A DNA stretch of 64,000 nt from Sphingobacterium thalpophilum (GCF_038396785.1 NZ_CP151087.1:5688568-5752567), one strand, 5' to 3'. Positions 44,296 through 53,123 are shown, numbered from the stretch's first letter. Notes: generated by a model from the sequence alone, not told the origin. Made by a program: numbers and translations.

Positions 44296-46851
44296 ATGAG
44301 AAGAATCTTTACATTAATTGCCTGTTGCTGTGTTTTTAATTCGCATGCACAACGTATGGACAGTATTACCACGGTGATCGCACCTGAATATGACCGAGTG
44401 GGTTTACTGCATCGATTTTGGCTTGGAGATAGTTACCGTAAATTATATAATACTCCTGTTAAGATGCGTGTGATGGATCTCGCTACAGAGCGGGGCGGGC
44501 TTCAGATTGTTAAGTTGGGTGGTGGCATGCAGACACAGTCACTTCGACTGGTAGATTCTATGGGTAGGGAGTGGGTTCTTAGGTCTATTCAGAAATACCC
44601 TGAACGTAGCCTACCGGAAAGCCTTCGAAAGACATTTGCAAAAGATATAGTACAAGATCAGATTTCGATACATCATCCATTTGGTGCATTGACCGTTCCG
44701 CCATTTAATAAAGCCTTAGGTATTCCTTCAGCTTCGCCAGAACTGGTTTTTGTAGGAGATGACCCTAGGTTCGGCGAGTATCGTGAGGTATTTAAAAATA
44801 GGGCCTACATGTTTGAGGCGCGCACCCCTTTTGAGGATCAAAAAACAGATAATAGCGCAAAAGTAATGCGTAAAGTGTTGGAAGACAACGATACGCAAAT
44901 TGATCAGAAGCTCACACTACGTGCGCGGATGCTCGATTTTACGCTTGGGGACTGGGATCGTCATCAGGATAATTGGCGTTGGGATCCCGAAAAGGAAAAA
45001 GGTAAAAAGATCTATACTCCCGTCCCAAGGGATCGGGATAAGGTATATTATAAAACTTCGGGGGTATTTCCCACATTACTTTCCTATCAATGGCTGAAGG
45101 CTCATTTGCAACCCTTTAGTCCACATATTCGAAATGTGCCCCATTGGAATTTTAATGCGAGTACTTTTGATCATTTTTTTCTCACTCATCTTACAGAGGA
45201 TGAATGGATTGACGAAATACAGTTTGTTCAGAAAACACTGACGGATTCGTTGATTCATCAAGCGATGTTAACGATGCCTGATACAATTGTGAAAATGAGT
45301 GCGAATGAATTGGAAACAAATATTCGTTCAAGAAGGGACGAGCTGATGGAAAGCGGACTGACCTATTATCGATTTCTTGCGCGTGTCGTTGAACTACCAT
45401 TGTCCGCTAAATCTGAATTTGTGGATGTCGATTACAATAAGGATGGCTCGGTCACTGTCAATATCCACAACAAGAAAAAAGATGGTACCGAAGGACGAAA
45501 ATTGCTAAAACGCACCTTTGTACCTGATCAGACCAAAGAAGTTCGTATATATGGCATATCGGGCACTGACGAATATAAGTTACATGGATCGGGCAAATCG
45601 CCCATAAAGATCCGGCTAATTGGGGGGGATGGACAGAATCTATATCGTACAACTGATAAATTTGCCAATGGTAGCAAAGTTTATATCTATGATGGTAAAA
45701 ATCAGGTGCCGGGTGCTATGCAGGTTGATGATGCTATTCATCTGAAGTTGAGCAAAGACAGCGCTGTCCATAAGTTTGACTATGAAAATTTTATCTATGA
45801 CCGTAAAGGGGTCGTTTTTAACCTAGATTATGGGGTTGATCGTGGACTTATTTTTGGACTGGGGTATATGATCGAGAATCAGGGGTTCAGAAAGAAGCCT
45901 TATGCCTATCGGCATCAGTTTCTAGGCAGTTATTTGACCGGTCGCGAATCATTTATGTTTGATTACAAAGGGAATTATAAAGATCTCATTGCAGGGCATG
46001 ATCTTTATATTCATCTTTCGTCCCTTGGTCCCAAAAACCTGAGTAATTTCTTTGGATATGGAAACAATACTATTTTCGATAAATCGGATTCAAAGCGCAT
46101 TTCGTATTACCGAAATCGATTTGATCTTGTGAGCGGTGACATTTTTCTGGAAAAGTACCTAGAACCTAAATTCAAGGTGTTCTATGGATCTTCTTCCGAA
46201 TATTATACGAGTAAAGAATCGAATAATGTTGGACGTTATTTTGAGGAATTCCATCAAAAATATCCATCGGAACCTATCTATGGGAGTAATTTCTTCACTG
46301 GGCTTACTGGCGGGATAGATTATGATACACGTGATAATATGGCCAATCCTAAATCTGGAGTACACGTACATACCAGGCTGGGCTGGAATGCTGAAATTGG
46401 AGGGGAGGGCCGCAACTATACAAAATTGCAGCATTCCATGAGTTTTTATAAAACGGTTGCCGATAACTATATTACTTTCGCAAATCGTGTGGGATTTGAT
46501 GCGGTATGGGGAGATCCCTATTTTTATCAGCATGCGCAAATTGGAGGGGAAATGAGCTTAAGAGGGTATAATTCCCGACGGTTCACTGGGAAAACAGCGC
46601 TTTATAATAATTTTGACATGCGATTAAAATTATTTAGCTACTCTTCTTATATCGTCCCAGGAACAGTCGGGGCAATTGGTTTTTATGATGTCGGAAGGGT
46701 ATGGATGAGTCATGAAAATTCCAATGACTGGCATATGGGGTACGGCGGTGGAATTTATTTTATGCCTGGAGACCTGCTCACTATTCAGGGGGTAATTGGT
46801 TTTAGTAAAGAAGCAACATTGCCTTATCTTCGGGTTGGACTTTCTTTTTAA
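44296..46851 (+). CDS. Secreted fusion: CotH/Fam20C/HipA-like kinase motif plus Omp85-type beta-barrel
   Basis: From ATG at 44296 the protein has 851 residues, starting with a signal peptide (RRIFTLIACCCVFNSHAQ). A GTG at 44209 would add 29 non-signal residues. The first half has REWVLRSIQKYPE (near 91-103, a possible ATP-site Lys) and then LGDWDRHQDNWRWD (near 217-230) with PVPRDRDKVYY (near 242-252). This D-x-D-R-H-x-x-N plus D-x-D spacing is that of CotH, Fam20C and HipA-like kinases. The second half, from about residue 540, is beta-rich with FTGLTGGIDYDTRDNMANP and ends in LRVGLSF, as in BamA/TamA-type barrels. Probably in the outer membrane with the kinase-like part in the periplasm. Activity is inferred. 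Confidence 0.65.
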   Translation: MRRIFTLIACCCVFNSHAQRMDSITTVIAPEYDRVGLLHRFWLGDSYRKLYNTPVKMRVMDLATERGGLQIVKLGGGMQTQSLRLVDSMGREWVLRSIQKYPERSLPESLRKTFAKDIVQDQISIHHPFGALTVPPFNKALGIPSASPELVFVGDDPRFGEYREVFKNRAYMFEARTPFEDQKTDNSAKVMRKVLEDNDTQIDQKLTLRARMLDFTLGDWDRHQDNWRWDPEKEKGKKIYTPVPRDRDKVYYKTSGVFPTLLSYQWLKAHLQPFSPHIRNVPHWNFNASTFDHFFLTHLTEDEWIDEIQFVQKTLTDSLIHQAMLTMPDTIVKMSANELETNIRSRRDELMESGLTYYRFLARVVELPLSAKSEFVDVDYNKDGSVTVNIHNKKKDGTEGRKLLKRTFVPDQTKEVRIYGISGTDEYKLHGSGKSPIKIRLIGGDGQNLYRTTDKFANGSKVYIYDGKNQVPGAMQVDDAIHLKLSKDSAVHKFDYENFIYDRKGVVFNLDYGVDRGLIFGLGYMIENQGFRKKPYAYRHQFLGSYLTGRESFMFDYKGNYKDLIAGHDLYIHLSSLGPKNLSNFFGYGNNTIFDKSDSKRISYYRNRFDLVSGDIFLEKYLEPKFKVFYGSSSEYYTSKESNNVGRYFEEFHQKYPSEPIYGSNFFTGLTGGIDYDTRDNMANPKSGVHVHTRLGWNAEIGGEGRNYTKLQHSMSFYKTVADNYITFANRVGFDAVWGDPYFYQHAQIGGEMSLRGYNSRRFTGKTALYNNFDMRLKLFSYSSYIVPGTVGAIGFYDVGRVWMSHENSNDWHMGYGGGIYFMPGDLLTIQGVIGFSKEATLPYLRVGLSF

Positions 46852-46886
46852 AGACCTAAAATGAAGCTTTTTAAGTGTGAAATGAA

Positions 46887-47666
46887 ATGAAATCGGAGAT
46901 CAAAAAAAAATTAGATAAGAATTTTTCGGAGCGTGGACTACGAAATAGCAGCATTGATTTGTCTGTGCTAAAACACTATAAGAGTTACGCAAAAACTTTT
47001 GCCGACATTCATAATGGTATAGCTGTACTGAGTGACCTGACAGCGAACTGGAGTTATACATATTTAGGGACAATTGCGGAGCGACTTCATCTTCCTGCAG
47101 ATGAAAAGAAACTGGAAATAAACGGTATTTGGGAAGATTTTCTTCTCGAACGTGTTTACCCCGACGATTTGGCCATCAAGCATGCTTTGGAGCTTCAATT
47201 TCTTGACTTGGTCAAAAAAATGGATCTGGCGGAGCGATTTAATTATCAAGCAAACAGTGTCCTGCGGGTCGAGGGGAGAGAGGGGCAAATCATGCAGCTG
47301 TCCCATCAAATTTTTTACTTGGACACCCCGGGACCGGAATTTCCACAGTTGGCTTTATGCTGTTATACCCTATTACCAGAAACTGAAACATCAGTCAATC
47401 TCCGAAATTATATTCTCAATCAGGTAACGGGCGTGGTTCATCACCTGGATGGTTATGGCGCAAAAACTTCGATTAGCACACGCGAGAAAGAAATTTTAAG
47501 CTGTATCAAGGAGGGAATGATTAGCAAGCTAATTGCCGAAAAACTAGGTCTGAGTATAAATACAGTTAATCGGCATCGGCAAAATATACTCCAAAAGCTT
47601 CGTGTACGAAATTCATATGAAGCAGTGAGTGTGTTTAACAAGATGCAGCGGGATCATACTGACTAG
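46887..47666 (+). CDS. LuxR-type transcription regulator with PAS-like N-terminus
   Basis: A 259-residue regulator. The C-terminal HTH is clear: STREKEILSCIKEGMISKLI (near 195-214), LGLSINTVNRHRQNILQKL (near 218-236). The N-terminal 170 residues look like a PAS-fold domain (TANWSYTYLGTIAERLHLP and a FYLDTPGPEFPQLALCCYTLL strand pair) with no receiver domain, so it likely senses a ligand or partner. It starts 35 bases after the kinase-like/Omp85 gene and could be co-transcribed with it. Confidence 0.85.
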   Translation: MKSEIKKKLDKNFSERGLRNSSIDLSVLKHYKSYAKTFADIHNGIAVLSDLTANWSYTYLGTIAERLHLPADEKKLEINGIWEDFLLERVYPDDLAIKHALELQFLDLVKKMDLAERFNYQANSVLRVEGREGQIMQLSHQIFYLDTPGPEFPQLALCCYTLLPETETSVNLRNYILNQVTGVVHHLDGYGAKTSISTREKEILSCIKEGMISKLIAEKLGLSINTVNRHRQNILQKLRVRNSYEAVSVFNKMQRDHTD

Positions 47667-47676
47667 ATTTAAGACA

Positions 47677-47709
47677 ACGCCCACCTGAGGCAGCCTTATA
47701 GATGGGCGT
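47677..47709. terminator. Bidirectional hairpin between luxR and DUF1349 genes
   Basis: ACGCCCA and TGGGCGT pair around a 19-base loop that has a weaker CTGAGGCAG centre; TATTTTTA follows on the plus side. Confidence 0.6.
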
Positions 47710-47717
47710 CGGTATTT

Positions 47718-48380
47718 TTAGTTTGAATTATTCTCTTTCAGCCATTTGCTTCGACGTTGGTCTGCAAGGTGTTTGATCGTAAAATAATCAAATTTGGCCT
47801 GAAAGCCATTGCCGTCTGGTGAAGCTGCCATTAGACCGACCATAACAGGGTGATTATCCTGTAGCCAGGCATTTCTCATCATAATATACTCCTTGTCATC
47901 AAAGGAATAGAAAAATTCTACAGCATCTAATCGACGTATCGCTTTGATCCAGATGTAGGAGATTTCCTTATCGATCGGAACAATGCTCCAATCACTTGTT
48001 TTATGCGTAACGACTGTACTTAAATTGTATTTTCCGTCAACAAATTCGATTCCTGCTTTTATATAGTTTTCATGATCAATGCGTAGCATAATACCTGCTT
48101 GATCGAACCGGGTTTGATAGTTCGCCGAGATCTTCGCCTTGACTTCAAACTCTCCCCCGCGTAGCGTATAGAAAAAGGGCGCGTCATCTACTGTAAATCC
48201 ATAATGAGAGATACGCCAATAATCGCTTTTAGGCGTAACAAACATCGAAAGCGAATTGTCTTTGATGTTCCATTCTGTTGGTTCGTTAAACCAAAGCATC
48301 TTATCCAATTTTTGTGCACTGGCCCGTATCGTAAGCAATGGAAATAATGAAGCTGCTAAAAATGTCTTTATAGTTTTCAT
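47718..48380 (-). CDS. Secreted DUF1349-type (concanavalin-like) protein
   Basis: From ATG at 48378-48380 the protein has 220 residues with a signal peptide (KTIKTFLAASLFPLLTIRASA). An ATG at 48419 would add 13 polar residues. The body has LWFNEPTEWNIKDNSLSMF and GIMLRIDHENYIKAGIEFVDGK-type strands (near 86-108), the jelly-roll pattern of DUF1349/YesU-like proteins, and ends GNGFQAKFDYFTIKHLAD. Likely binds or processes a carbohydrate in the periplasm, but no catalytic residues stand out. Confidence 0.8.
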   Translation of the reverse strand: MKTIKTFLAASLFPLLTIRASAQKLDKMLWFNEPTEWNIKDNSLSMFVTPKSDYWRISHYGFTVDDAPFFYTLRGGEFEVKAKISANYQTRFDQAGIMLRIDHENYIKAGIEFVDGKYNLSTVVTHKTSDWSIVPIDKEISYIWIKAIRRLDAVEFFYSFDDKEYIMMRNAWLQDNHPVMVGLMAASPDGNGFQAKFDYFTIKHLADQRRSKWLKENNSN

Positions 48381-48647
48381 GTTTTTGTTTTTGTGATGAT
48401 ATTCATTTTTCATCAGCAAAGATATTTAAGCATAGCACAGGTTTTCAATACTGATAAATAACCATGATTTCAATAATTCATCCTATTGTAATTTATTTGC
48501 AATTTAATTGCATTTAATGTTTTTGCTACATAGTTGCAATAGTGAAAAATACTATCTTGGCTGAGTTGACTTTTAATCCATTGTAGTACCGAATTGGTAA
48601 AGCTAACAGGATCGATTTCAATTTTAAACAATATAAGCAACAGTAGT

Positions 48648-49256
48648 ATGGAATTTTGGGAACGTAATTTTATAGAGAAGCAAGAAATGTGGGGGTATGA
48701 AGCCGCAAAGTCTACAACGTTTGCAGTAGGCTTTTTTTTGGAACACAACATCAAAAATATACTGATTCCTGGGTTCGGCTACGGTCGCAATGGTCGCCCT
48801 TTTTCGGAAAACGGAATAAAAATTACAGGCATTGAGATCTCGAAAACGGCAATAGAGCTCGCCCGGAAATCCTTTGGGGCAGATACGGTTATCCATCATG
48901 GTTCGGTTAATGAAATGCCTTTTGATCAGGATATATATGAGGGTATATTTTGTTACGGGCTTATTCATCTATTGGATGCTGAAGAACGTAATGCGTTAAT
49001 CCAGCATTGTTTTGACCAATTGGCTGAAGGAGGTTATATGATTTTTACGTCCGTATCAAAGCAAGCAAGCATCTACGGAAAGGGGGAGGCCATAGGCACT
49101 GATCGATTTGCAATGTTTGGTGGAGTACATATGTTCTTTTACGATGTTGATTCCATTCATGCCGAATTCGACCCCTATGGATTAATGGAAATTAGGGAAG
49201 TGGAGGAAAATTTTCCATTCTACTTCATCATTTGTCAGAAAAGGATTAATATTTAA
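48648..49256 (+). CDS. Class I SAM-dependent methyltransferase
   Basis: ATG at 48648 starts a 202-residue protein (MEFWERNFIEKQ); a TTG at 48594 lies in the same frame but adds unlikely residues. The SAM-binding motif I is ILIPGFGYGRNGRPFSENG (near 36-54), motif II is ITGIEISKTAIELARK (near 57-72), and GSVNEMPFDQDIYEGIFCYG carries motif III. This is the TehB/thiopurine-like group, which often acts on small molecules. The reductase gene follows 10 bases later, so they form an operon. A palindrome TGCAATT-T-AATTGCA (48498-48512) lies upstream. Confidence 0.83.
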   Translation: MEFWERNFIEKQEMWGYEAAKSTTFAVGFFLEHNIKNILIPGFGYGRNGRPFSENGIKITGIEISKTAIELARKSFGADTVIHHGSVNEMPFDQDIYEGIFCYGLIHLLDAEERNALIQHCFDQLAEGGYMIFTSVSKQASIYGKGEAIGTDRFAMFGGVHMFFYDVDSIHAEFDPYGLMEIREVEENFPFYFIICQKRINI

Positions 49257-49266
49257 TAATGTATAT

Positions 49267-50175
49267 ATGAAAGATGATAGAAGCTATGAGGTAATTATTG
49301 TTGGGGGAAGTTATGCGGGGCTTTCTGCAGCGATGGCATTGGGACGTTCCTTGCGGAATGTGTTGATTATCGATAGTGGGCTACCTTGTAATCGACAGAC
49401 GCCGCACTCCCATAATTTCATCACGCATGATGGTGAAAAGCCGCTCAGTATAGCGAAAAAAGCAAGGGAAGAAGTTCTGAACTACCCGAGTGTCAAGTTC
49501 CAGAAAGGGCTTGCTGTGAGCGGCACGAAGACAGCTACAGGGTATGAAATAACCACCGAAAATGGGGACGTTTTTCAGGCTAAAAAGCTCATTTTTGCGA
49601 CTGGTGTGGAAGATATTATGCCTAGTATACAAGGATTTTCAGCCTGTTGGGGAATTTCGGTTATCCATTGCCCATATTGTCACGGTTATGAATTTCGAAA
49701 AGGAAAAACTGCTATTATGGCCAATGGAGAGCGTGCACTTCATGTAGCGGGATTGGTCAATAATCTCTCGAACGACTTAACGCTATTGACTTCGGGTAAG
49801 GCTAGTTTTGATGTTAAGCAGAAAGCAAAACTGAAGTTACACGGTATTTCGATTATTGAAGAAGAAATAGGTAAAATCCAGCACAAGAATGGATGGGTTC
49901 AGCAGGTACAATTAAAAGACGGTCGTGAACTTGCCTTTGATGCTGTTTATGCGGCCATTCCTTTCAGGCAACATTCGGCTATTCCTGCCGCACTAGGTTG
50001 TGAAATAACGGAACAGGGACATATCAAAATAGATAATTTTCAAAAAACTTCACTTGCAGGAGTTTTTGCCTGTGGAGATAATTCTAGTATGATGCGTTCG
50101 GTGGCGAATGCTGTTGCGACAGGAAACCTAGCTGGAGCAATGGTTAATAAAGAACTTGTCGACGAGGTTTTTTAG
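49267..50175 (+). CDS. Thioredoxin-reductase-like NAD(P)/FAD oxidoreductase
   Basis: A 302-residue flavoprotein. FAD-binding VIIVGGSYAGLSAAMALGRS (near 9-28) and the ending GVFACGDNSSMMRSVANAVATGN are typical. The dithiol is in CPYCHGYE (near 137-144), with the C-x-x-C spacing of thioredoxin reductases but the CPYCHG context of GliT/HlmI-like dithiol oxidases. In the NADPH-binding domain the dinucleotide motif is reduced (AIMANGERALHVAGLV), so the real electron partner may differ. Paired with a methyltransferase, it could serve in detoxification. This function is inferred. Confidence 0.85.
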   Translation: MKDDRSYEVIIVGGSYAGLSAAMALGRSLRNVLIIDSGLPCNRQTPHSHNFITHDGEKPLSIAKKAREEVLNYPSVKFQKGLAVSGTKTATGYEITTENGDVFQAKKLIFATGVEDIMPSIQGFSACWGISVIHCPYCHGYEFRKGKTAIMANGERALHVAGLVNNLSNDLTLLTSGKASFDVKQKAKLKLHGISIIEEEIGKIQHKNGWVQQVQLKDGRELAFDAVYAAIPFRQHSAIPAALGCEITEQGHIKIDNFQKTSLAGVFACGDNSSMMRSVANAVATGNLAGAMVNKELVDEVF

Positions 50176-50222
50176 TGGCCGCATTGATCGGTTTTCCGGC
50201 TGTGATCGCACTTTGTTAATTT

Positions 50223-50255
50223 ATCAGGAAGTTTATATCACAAAAACTTCCTGAT
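50223..50255. terminator. 12-bp hairpin between converging reductase and DUF418 genes
   Basis: ATCAGGAAGTTT (50223-50234) and AAACTTCCTGAT (50244-50255) pair around a 9-base loop. No strong T-run. Confidence 0.6.
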
Positions 50256-50282
50256 GCGTAAATGCTGTCTTTAAGCGTGTCC

Positions 50283-51368
50283 CTAGTTCGATGCTTGTCT
50301 TAAAAGAAATTCAAATGGACCGTTCTTAAATTTTTTTGTCCAAATTTTGCTAAAATAATAGCTGCCGATAAAATAGGTCGATGATAGGAAGAGAATCATC
50401 CCTGGTGATAAGGTTGCTTGTTGGTCGATTACTTGATGAAACACCCCCTTGCTGGCCAAAAAAGAAAATAATAAGATGCCCAATGTTAAATGGGATATAT
50501 AATGCGTTAATGTCATCTGGCCAGTTTTCGCGAGACAGTTGACAAATGTATTGGGAGTAATAAAGCGGCTAATGTACATGAAGGTGCTAATAAGTAGCAG
50601 GCTAAAACCTATTGTACTGATTAAAAATGGAAGTACCGGAGGAAGATAATCCGCATTTAGAAAGGAGTAAGCTGTTATGCCAATGAGGTTTTGAGGAATA
50701 CATTGTGCAATTTGTACTGCCAGGTATAATACCAATCCTATGAGAAACAGTTTTTTTTGAACGATGACGTTGGTCCAGTCCAGTTTACCCAGGTACATAC
50801 CGATCATGAAATAAGACATCCATGGAAAAATAGAATTCCAGCCATTATATAAAGAGTTTCTGATAAAACCCTTTAGGCTCCAATTGTCGATATAAGTTAG
50901 TGTATCAAAATTCCATCCAGTTTCATAAGGAATTAAAATGAGCAAAAGATGAAAAATGATCGCGAAGAAAACTGCTCCATATATGTAGTATTGTTTATCA
51001 ACGAATAGCAAGAAGGAGGCGATAAACATGTAAAATCCATAAAAGTGAAGGATATCTGCAGGCCACCAAATAGATAATAATAATCCGAGAACAAATAGAA
51101 AACCTGCTTTTTTCTGCACAATAGTCTTTAGTTTAACTTGTTCTTGCGGAGAAGCGTAAATAGATTTTTCTGTTCGCAAAGTAAGTCCCATGCCTGATAG
51201 GACAACAAATATTGTACTCGAATTACCGCTAAAGAGCGTGAGAAACTGACCTAGCCAACTGGTATGTTGTGGATCTCCAAGAACGAGATTAAAATTGACG
51301 ATATACATCCCAAAGATTGCGTAAGCTCTCAGGATATCAAATCCTAAAAATCTGATTTTTTCTGCCAT
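50283..51368 (-). CDS. DUF418-type multi-span membrane protein
   Basis: The 361-residue protein has about ten spans and the start IRFLGFDILRAYAIFGMYIVN (near 5-25), the L-D-x-x-R-x-x-A-x-x-G-I pattern of DUF418/YeiB and acyltransferase-like membrane proteins. GQMTLTHYISHLTLGILLF near 292-310 is another family block with conserved His. Substrate unknown; relatives are linked to acyl or small-molecule transfer across the membrane. It lies 73 bases behind a Crp/Fnr gene on the same strand, and an FNR-like box lies in this gap. Confidence 0.75.
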   Translation of the reverse strand: MAEKIRFLGFDILRAYAIFGMYIVNFNLVLGDPQHTSWLGQFLTLFSGNSSTIFVVLSGMGLTLRTEKSIYASPQEQVKLKTIVQKKAGFLFVLGLLLSIWWPADILHFYGFYMFIASFLLFVDKQYYIYGAVFFAIIFHLLLILIPYETGWNFDTLTYIDNWSLKGFIRNSLYNGWNSIFPWMSYFMIGMYLGKLDWTNVIVQKKLFLIGLVLYLAVQIAQCIPQNLIGITAYSFLNADYLPPVLPFLISTIGFSLLLISTFMYISRFITPNTFVNCLAKTGQMTLTHYISHLTLGILLFSFLASKGVFHQVIDQQATLSPGMILFLSSTYFIGSYYFSKIWTKKFKNGPFEFLLRQASN

Positions 51369-51393
51369 GATAGTTGATTTTCAAAATGTACTG

Positions 51394-51438
51394 CAAATTT
51401 TGAAAGATGTACTGGTTTGGCATTTGACTTAAATCAAA
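51394..51438 (-). promoter_or_regulatory. FNR-like box and -7 element in front of the DUF418 gene
   Basis: On the minus strand the palindrome TTGATTTAAGTCAA (51424-51437) is followed by AAAATTTG (51394-51401), seven of eight matches to TAnnTTTG. The box centre lies 29.5 bases before the first base of the -7 element, so near -41 of the start. No -33 element is seen, as expected for an activated promoter. The same arrangement occurs at 59206-59251. Confidence 0.6.
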
Positions 51439-51441
51439 TAA

Positions 51442-52008
51442 TTAGATTTTTGTGCGGACCCTGCTTAATGTTTCCAGGGAAATTCCCAGATAAGAAGCAA
51501 TATAGGTAAGCGGTATATGGCGTATGAAATCTGGTTGCTCCTTAAGGAGTAGCTTATACTTTTCCATGGCGCTGAGGGTGTGAAATTCAAAAAGACGCTT
51601 TTCTAACCACATTGTATAGTATTCTGTCATTAAAAGATCGAGTTGAATGAGTTGAGGATGATTTATTTTGAGATACTGAAAGGCGTTTTTATCCATACAC
51701 GAGACAGTAACGTCTGTAATTGCCTGAATAAACTCCCTGCTAGGCTGATTCGAAACATAACTGCTAAAGGCGACTGCGAGATCATGTTTAAAAAGTAGCT
51801 CAGTCGTTACTTCTTTTTTCTCATTCATATAGTATTTCCTCGTAATACCTTCCTCTATCCAAAAACTAGTCTTACAGACCTCACCTTGATATAAAAGAAA
51901 TTCGCCCTTTTTGTATTTTTTGGTTTTGGAAATGGCCTGTAATGCTGAGTCTGTTTCCGCATCAAAACCGTCAATTAAAGTATTGATTTTTTTTAGATGC
52001 TCATTCAT
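51442..52008 (-). CDS. Crp/Fnr-family regulator (next to DUF418 gene)
   Basis: ATG at 52006-52008 gives a 188-residue protein; the longer frame from 52119 overlaps the hxlR gene and adds a non-domain stretch. The cyclic-nucleotide-binding fold covers residues 20-120 (KKGEFLLYQGEVCKTSFWIE) but lacks the RxS phosphate-cassette of cAMP-binding Crp and the Fe-S cysteines of FNR. The HTH is reduced: TYIASYLGISLETLSRVRTK, with the E-x-x-S-R recognition motif that in FNR reads TTGA. Downstream on the same strand an FNR-like box precedes the DUF418 gene. Confidence 0.85.
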   Translation of the reverse strand: MNEHLKKINTLIDGFDAETDSALQAISKTKKYKKGEFLLYQGEVCKTSFWIEEGITRKYYMNEKKEVTTELLFKHDLAVAFSSYVSNQPSREFIQAITDVTVSCMDKNAFQYLKINHPQLIQLDLLMTEYYTMWLEKRLFEFHTLSAMEKYKLLLKEQPDFIRHIPLTYIASYLGISLETLSRVRTKI

Positions 52009-52042
52009 TTTGGCTGATTTGAGTGATCGAAAGTTGCTGATG

Positions 52043-52387
52043 TTACATTTGTTGAATCCGTTCGGTCCGACCGGCTGTTTCTCTTCCCCATTCTGCGATC
52101 GACTCAAGTAGTGGAACAAGTGTTTTCCCGAATTCTGTCAGTTCGTAATCTACTTTCAAAGGAGCTTTGTCGGTATGTACTGTACGCTTTACTAAACCAT
52201 CAGCCTCAAGTTCCTTTAATTGTAAGCTTAATGTACGCTCTGTAATTAAGGCGCATTCTTTTCTCAGTTCATTATAGCGTTTTTTTTCAATTAAATGAAT
52301 CAAAATCACTGCCTTCCACTTGCCGCCTATGTATTTCATAGTCAGGCTGGTACTGCATGGGTATTGTTTGTTGTCTATCAAATACAT
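52043..52387 (-). CDS. HxlR/MarR-like winged-helix regulator
   Basis: A 114-residue regulator. The start has the HxlR-type CSTSLTMKYIGGKWKAVILI (near 10-29; Cys near 10), then RYNELRKECALITERTLSLQ (near 38-57), LKELEADGLVKRTVH and the wing DYELTEFGKTLVPLL. Such proteins often sense aldehydes, quinones or electrophiles through the N-terminal Cys. It is divergent from a nitroreductase gene, with a palindrome in the 94-base gap. Crp/Fnr follows 34 bases downstream. Confidence 0.9.
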   Translation of the reverse strand: MYLIDNKQYPCSTSLTMKYIGGKWKAVILIHLIEKKRYNELRKECALITERTLSLQLKELEADGLVKRTVHTDKAPLKVDYELTEFGKTLVPLLESIAEWGRETAGRTERIQQM

Positions 52388-52439
52388 CTGTTACTATCAA
52401 GTTTGACCGTTATTGCAAATATATAACACTATATTTAAG

Positions 52440-52470
52440 TTTGCAACTATAAAAAATATAGTTAATTTAA
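52440..52470 (+). promoter_or_regulatory. Nitroreductase promoter with HxlR-type operator
   Basis: TTTG (52440-52443), 19 bases, then TAATTTAA (52463-52470; six of eight to TAnnTTTG). Between them AACTATA-AAAAA-TATAGTT (52445-52463) is a perfect 7-bp inverted repeat. Binding there would block the nitroreductase promoter and could also control hxlR. Confidence 0.6.
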
Positions 52471-52481
52471 TCTTGTATGTT

Positions 52482-53081
52482 ATGGCTTTTTTAGAAATTG
52501 CAAAGCAACGTTACACAACGAAAAAGTATAATTCAGAAGCGCTAATTCCGGAGGAGAAAATCGCTGAATTAAAGGAAATAATCCGATTGAGTCCATCTTC
52601 CATCAATAGCCAGCCATGGAAGTTTTTCTTTGTTTCTTCTGCGGACATGAAACAAAAACTCGCTGCCGCATCCTATTGGAACGCACAGAAGATAAATGAG
52701 GCAAGTCATCTGGTTGTGTTTAGTGCACTTACCGATGTAGATCGCTTTGAAGAGCAAATCGCAAACACGCTTCCAGAGGGATCGATTAATTACTATAAGC
52801 AATTTTTGCAGTCGAAAGGGGAGGTCCATGTTCAATCCTGGATGAAGCAACAAGTGTATCTTTCTTTGGGATTTTTCCTTGCAGCCTGTGCTGCAAATCA
52901 TATTGACGCAACCCCAATGGAAGGAATTGAAAATTCCGTCTACGATGAAATACTGGAACTCGATGGCTATCAGACGCTGTTTGCAGTTGCTATTGGCTAT
53001 CGACATGTGGAGGATGCAAATCAGCCTGCCATTACCGCAAAATCACGCTTGACAATTGCAGATATAATTGAAGAACTCTAG
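52482..53081 (+). CDS. NfsB-like NAD(P)H nitroreductase
   Basis: FMN-dependent reductase for nitro-aromatics and quinones. The start at ATG 52482 gives 199 residues (MAFLEIAKQRYTTKKY); an in-frame codon at 52413 adds a stretch outside the fold. Family blocks: IRLSPSSINSQPWKFFFVSS (near 37-56) with the SxSSxNxQP FMN motif, KINEASHLVVFSALTDVD, MKQQVYLSLGFFLAACAANH and HIDATPMEGIENSVYDEIL. The end is the short TAKSRLTIADIIEEL. Its divergent HxlR neighbour is the usual regulator of such enzymes. Confidence 0.9.
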   Translation: MAFLEIAKQRYTTKKYNSEALIPEEKIAELKEIIRLSPSSINSQPWKFFFVSSADMKQKLAAASYWNAQKINEASHLVVFSALTDVDRFEEQIANTLPEGSINYYKQFLQSKGEVHVQSWMKQQVYLSLGFFLAACAANHIDATPMEGIENSVYDEILELDGYQTLFAVAIGYRHVEDANQPAITAKSRLTIADIIEEL

Positions 53082-53084
53082 GTA

Positions 53085-53120
53085 AAAAAAGATGAAACCA
53101 CTATCGGTTTCATCTTTTTT
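53085..53120. terminator. Bidirectional terminator, 15-bp stem
   Basis: AAAAAAGATGAAACC (53085-53099) and GGTTTCATCTTTTTT (53106-53120) pair around a 6-base loop. It serves the converging nitroreductase and phosphodiesterase genes. Confidence 0.9.
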
Positions 53121-53123
53121 ACA

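Noticed and set aside
51842..52119. Longer start for the Crp/Fnr protein at 52119
   Set aside because: The extra 37 residues overlap the hxlR gene and do not fit the family; ATG at 52006-52008 fits the usual start.
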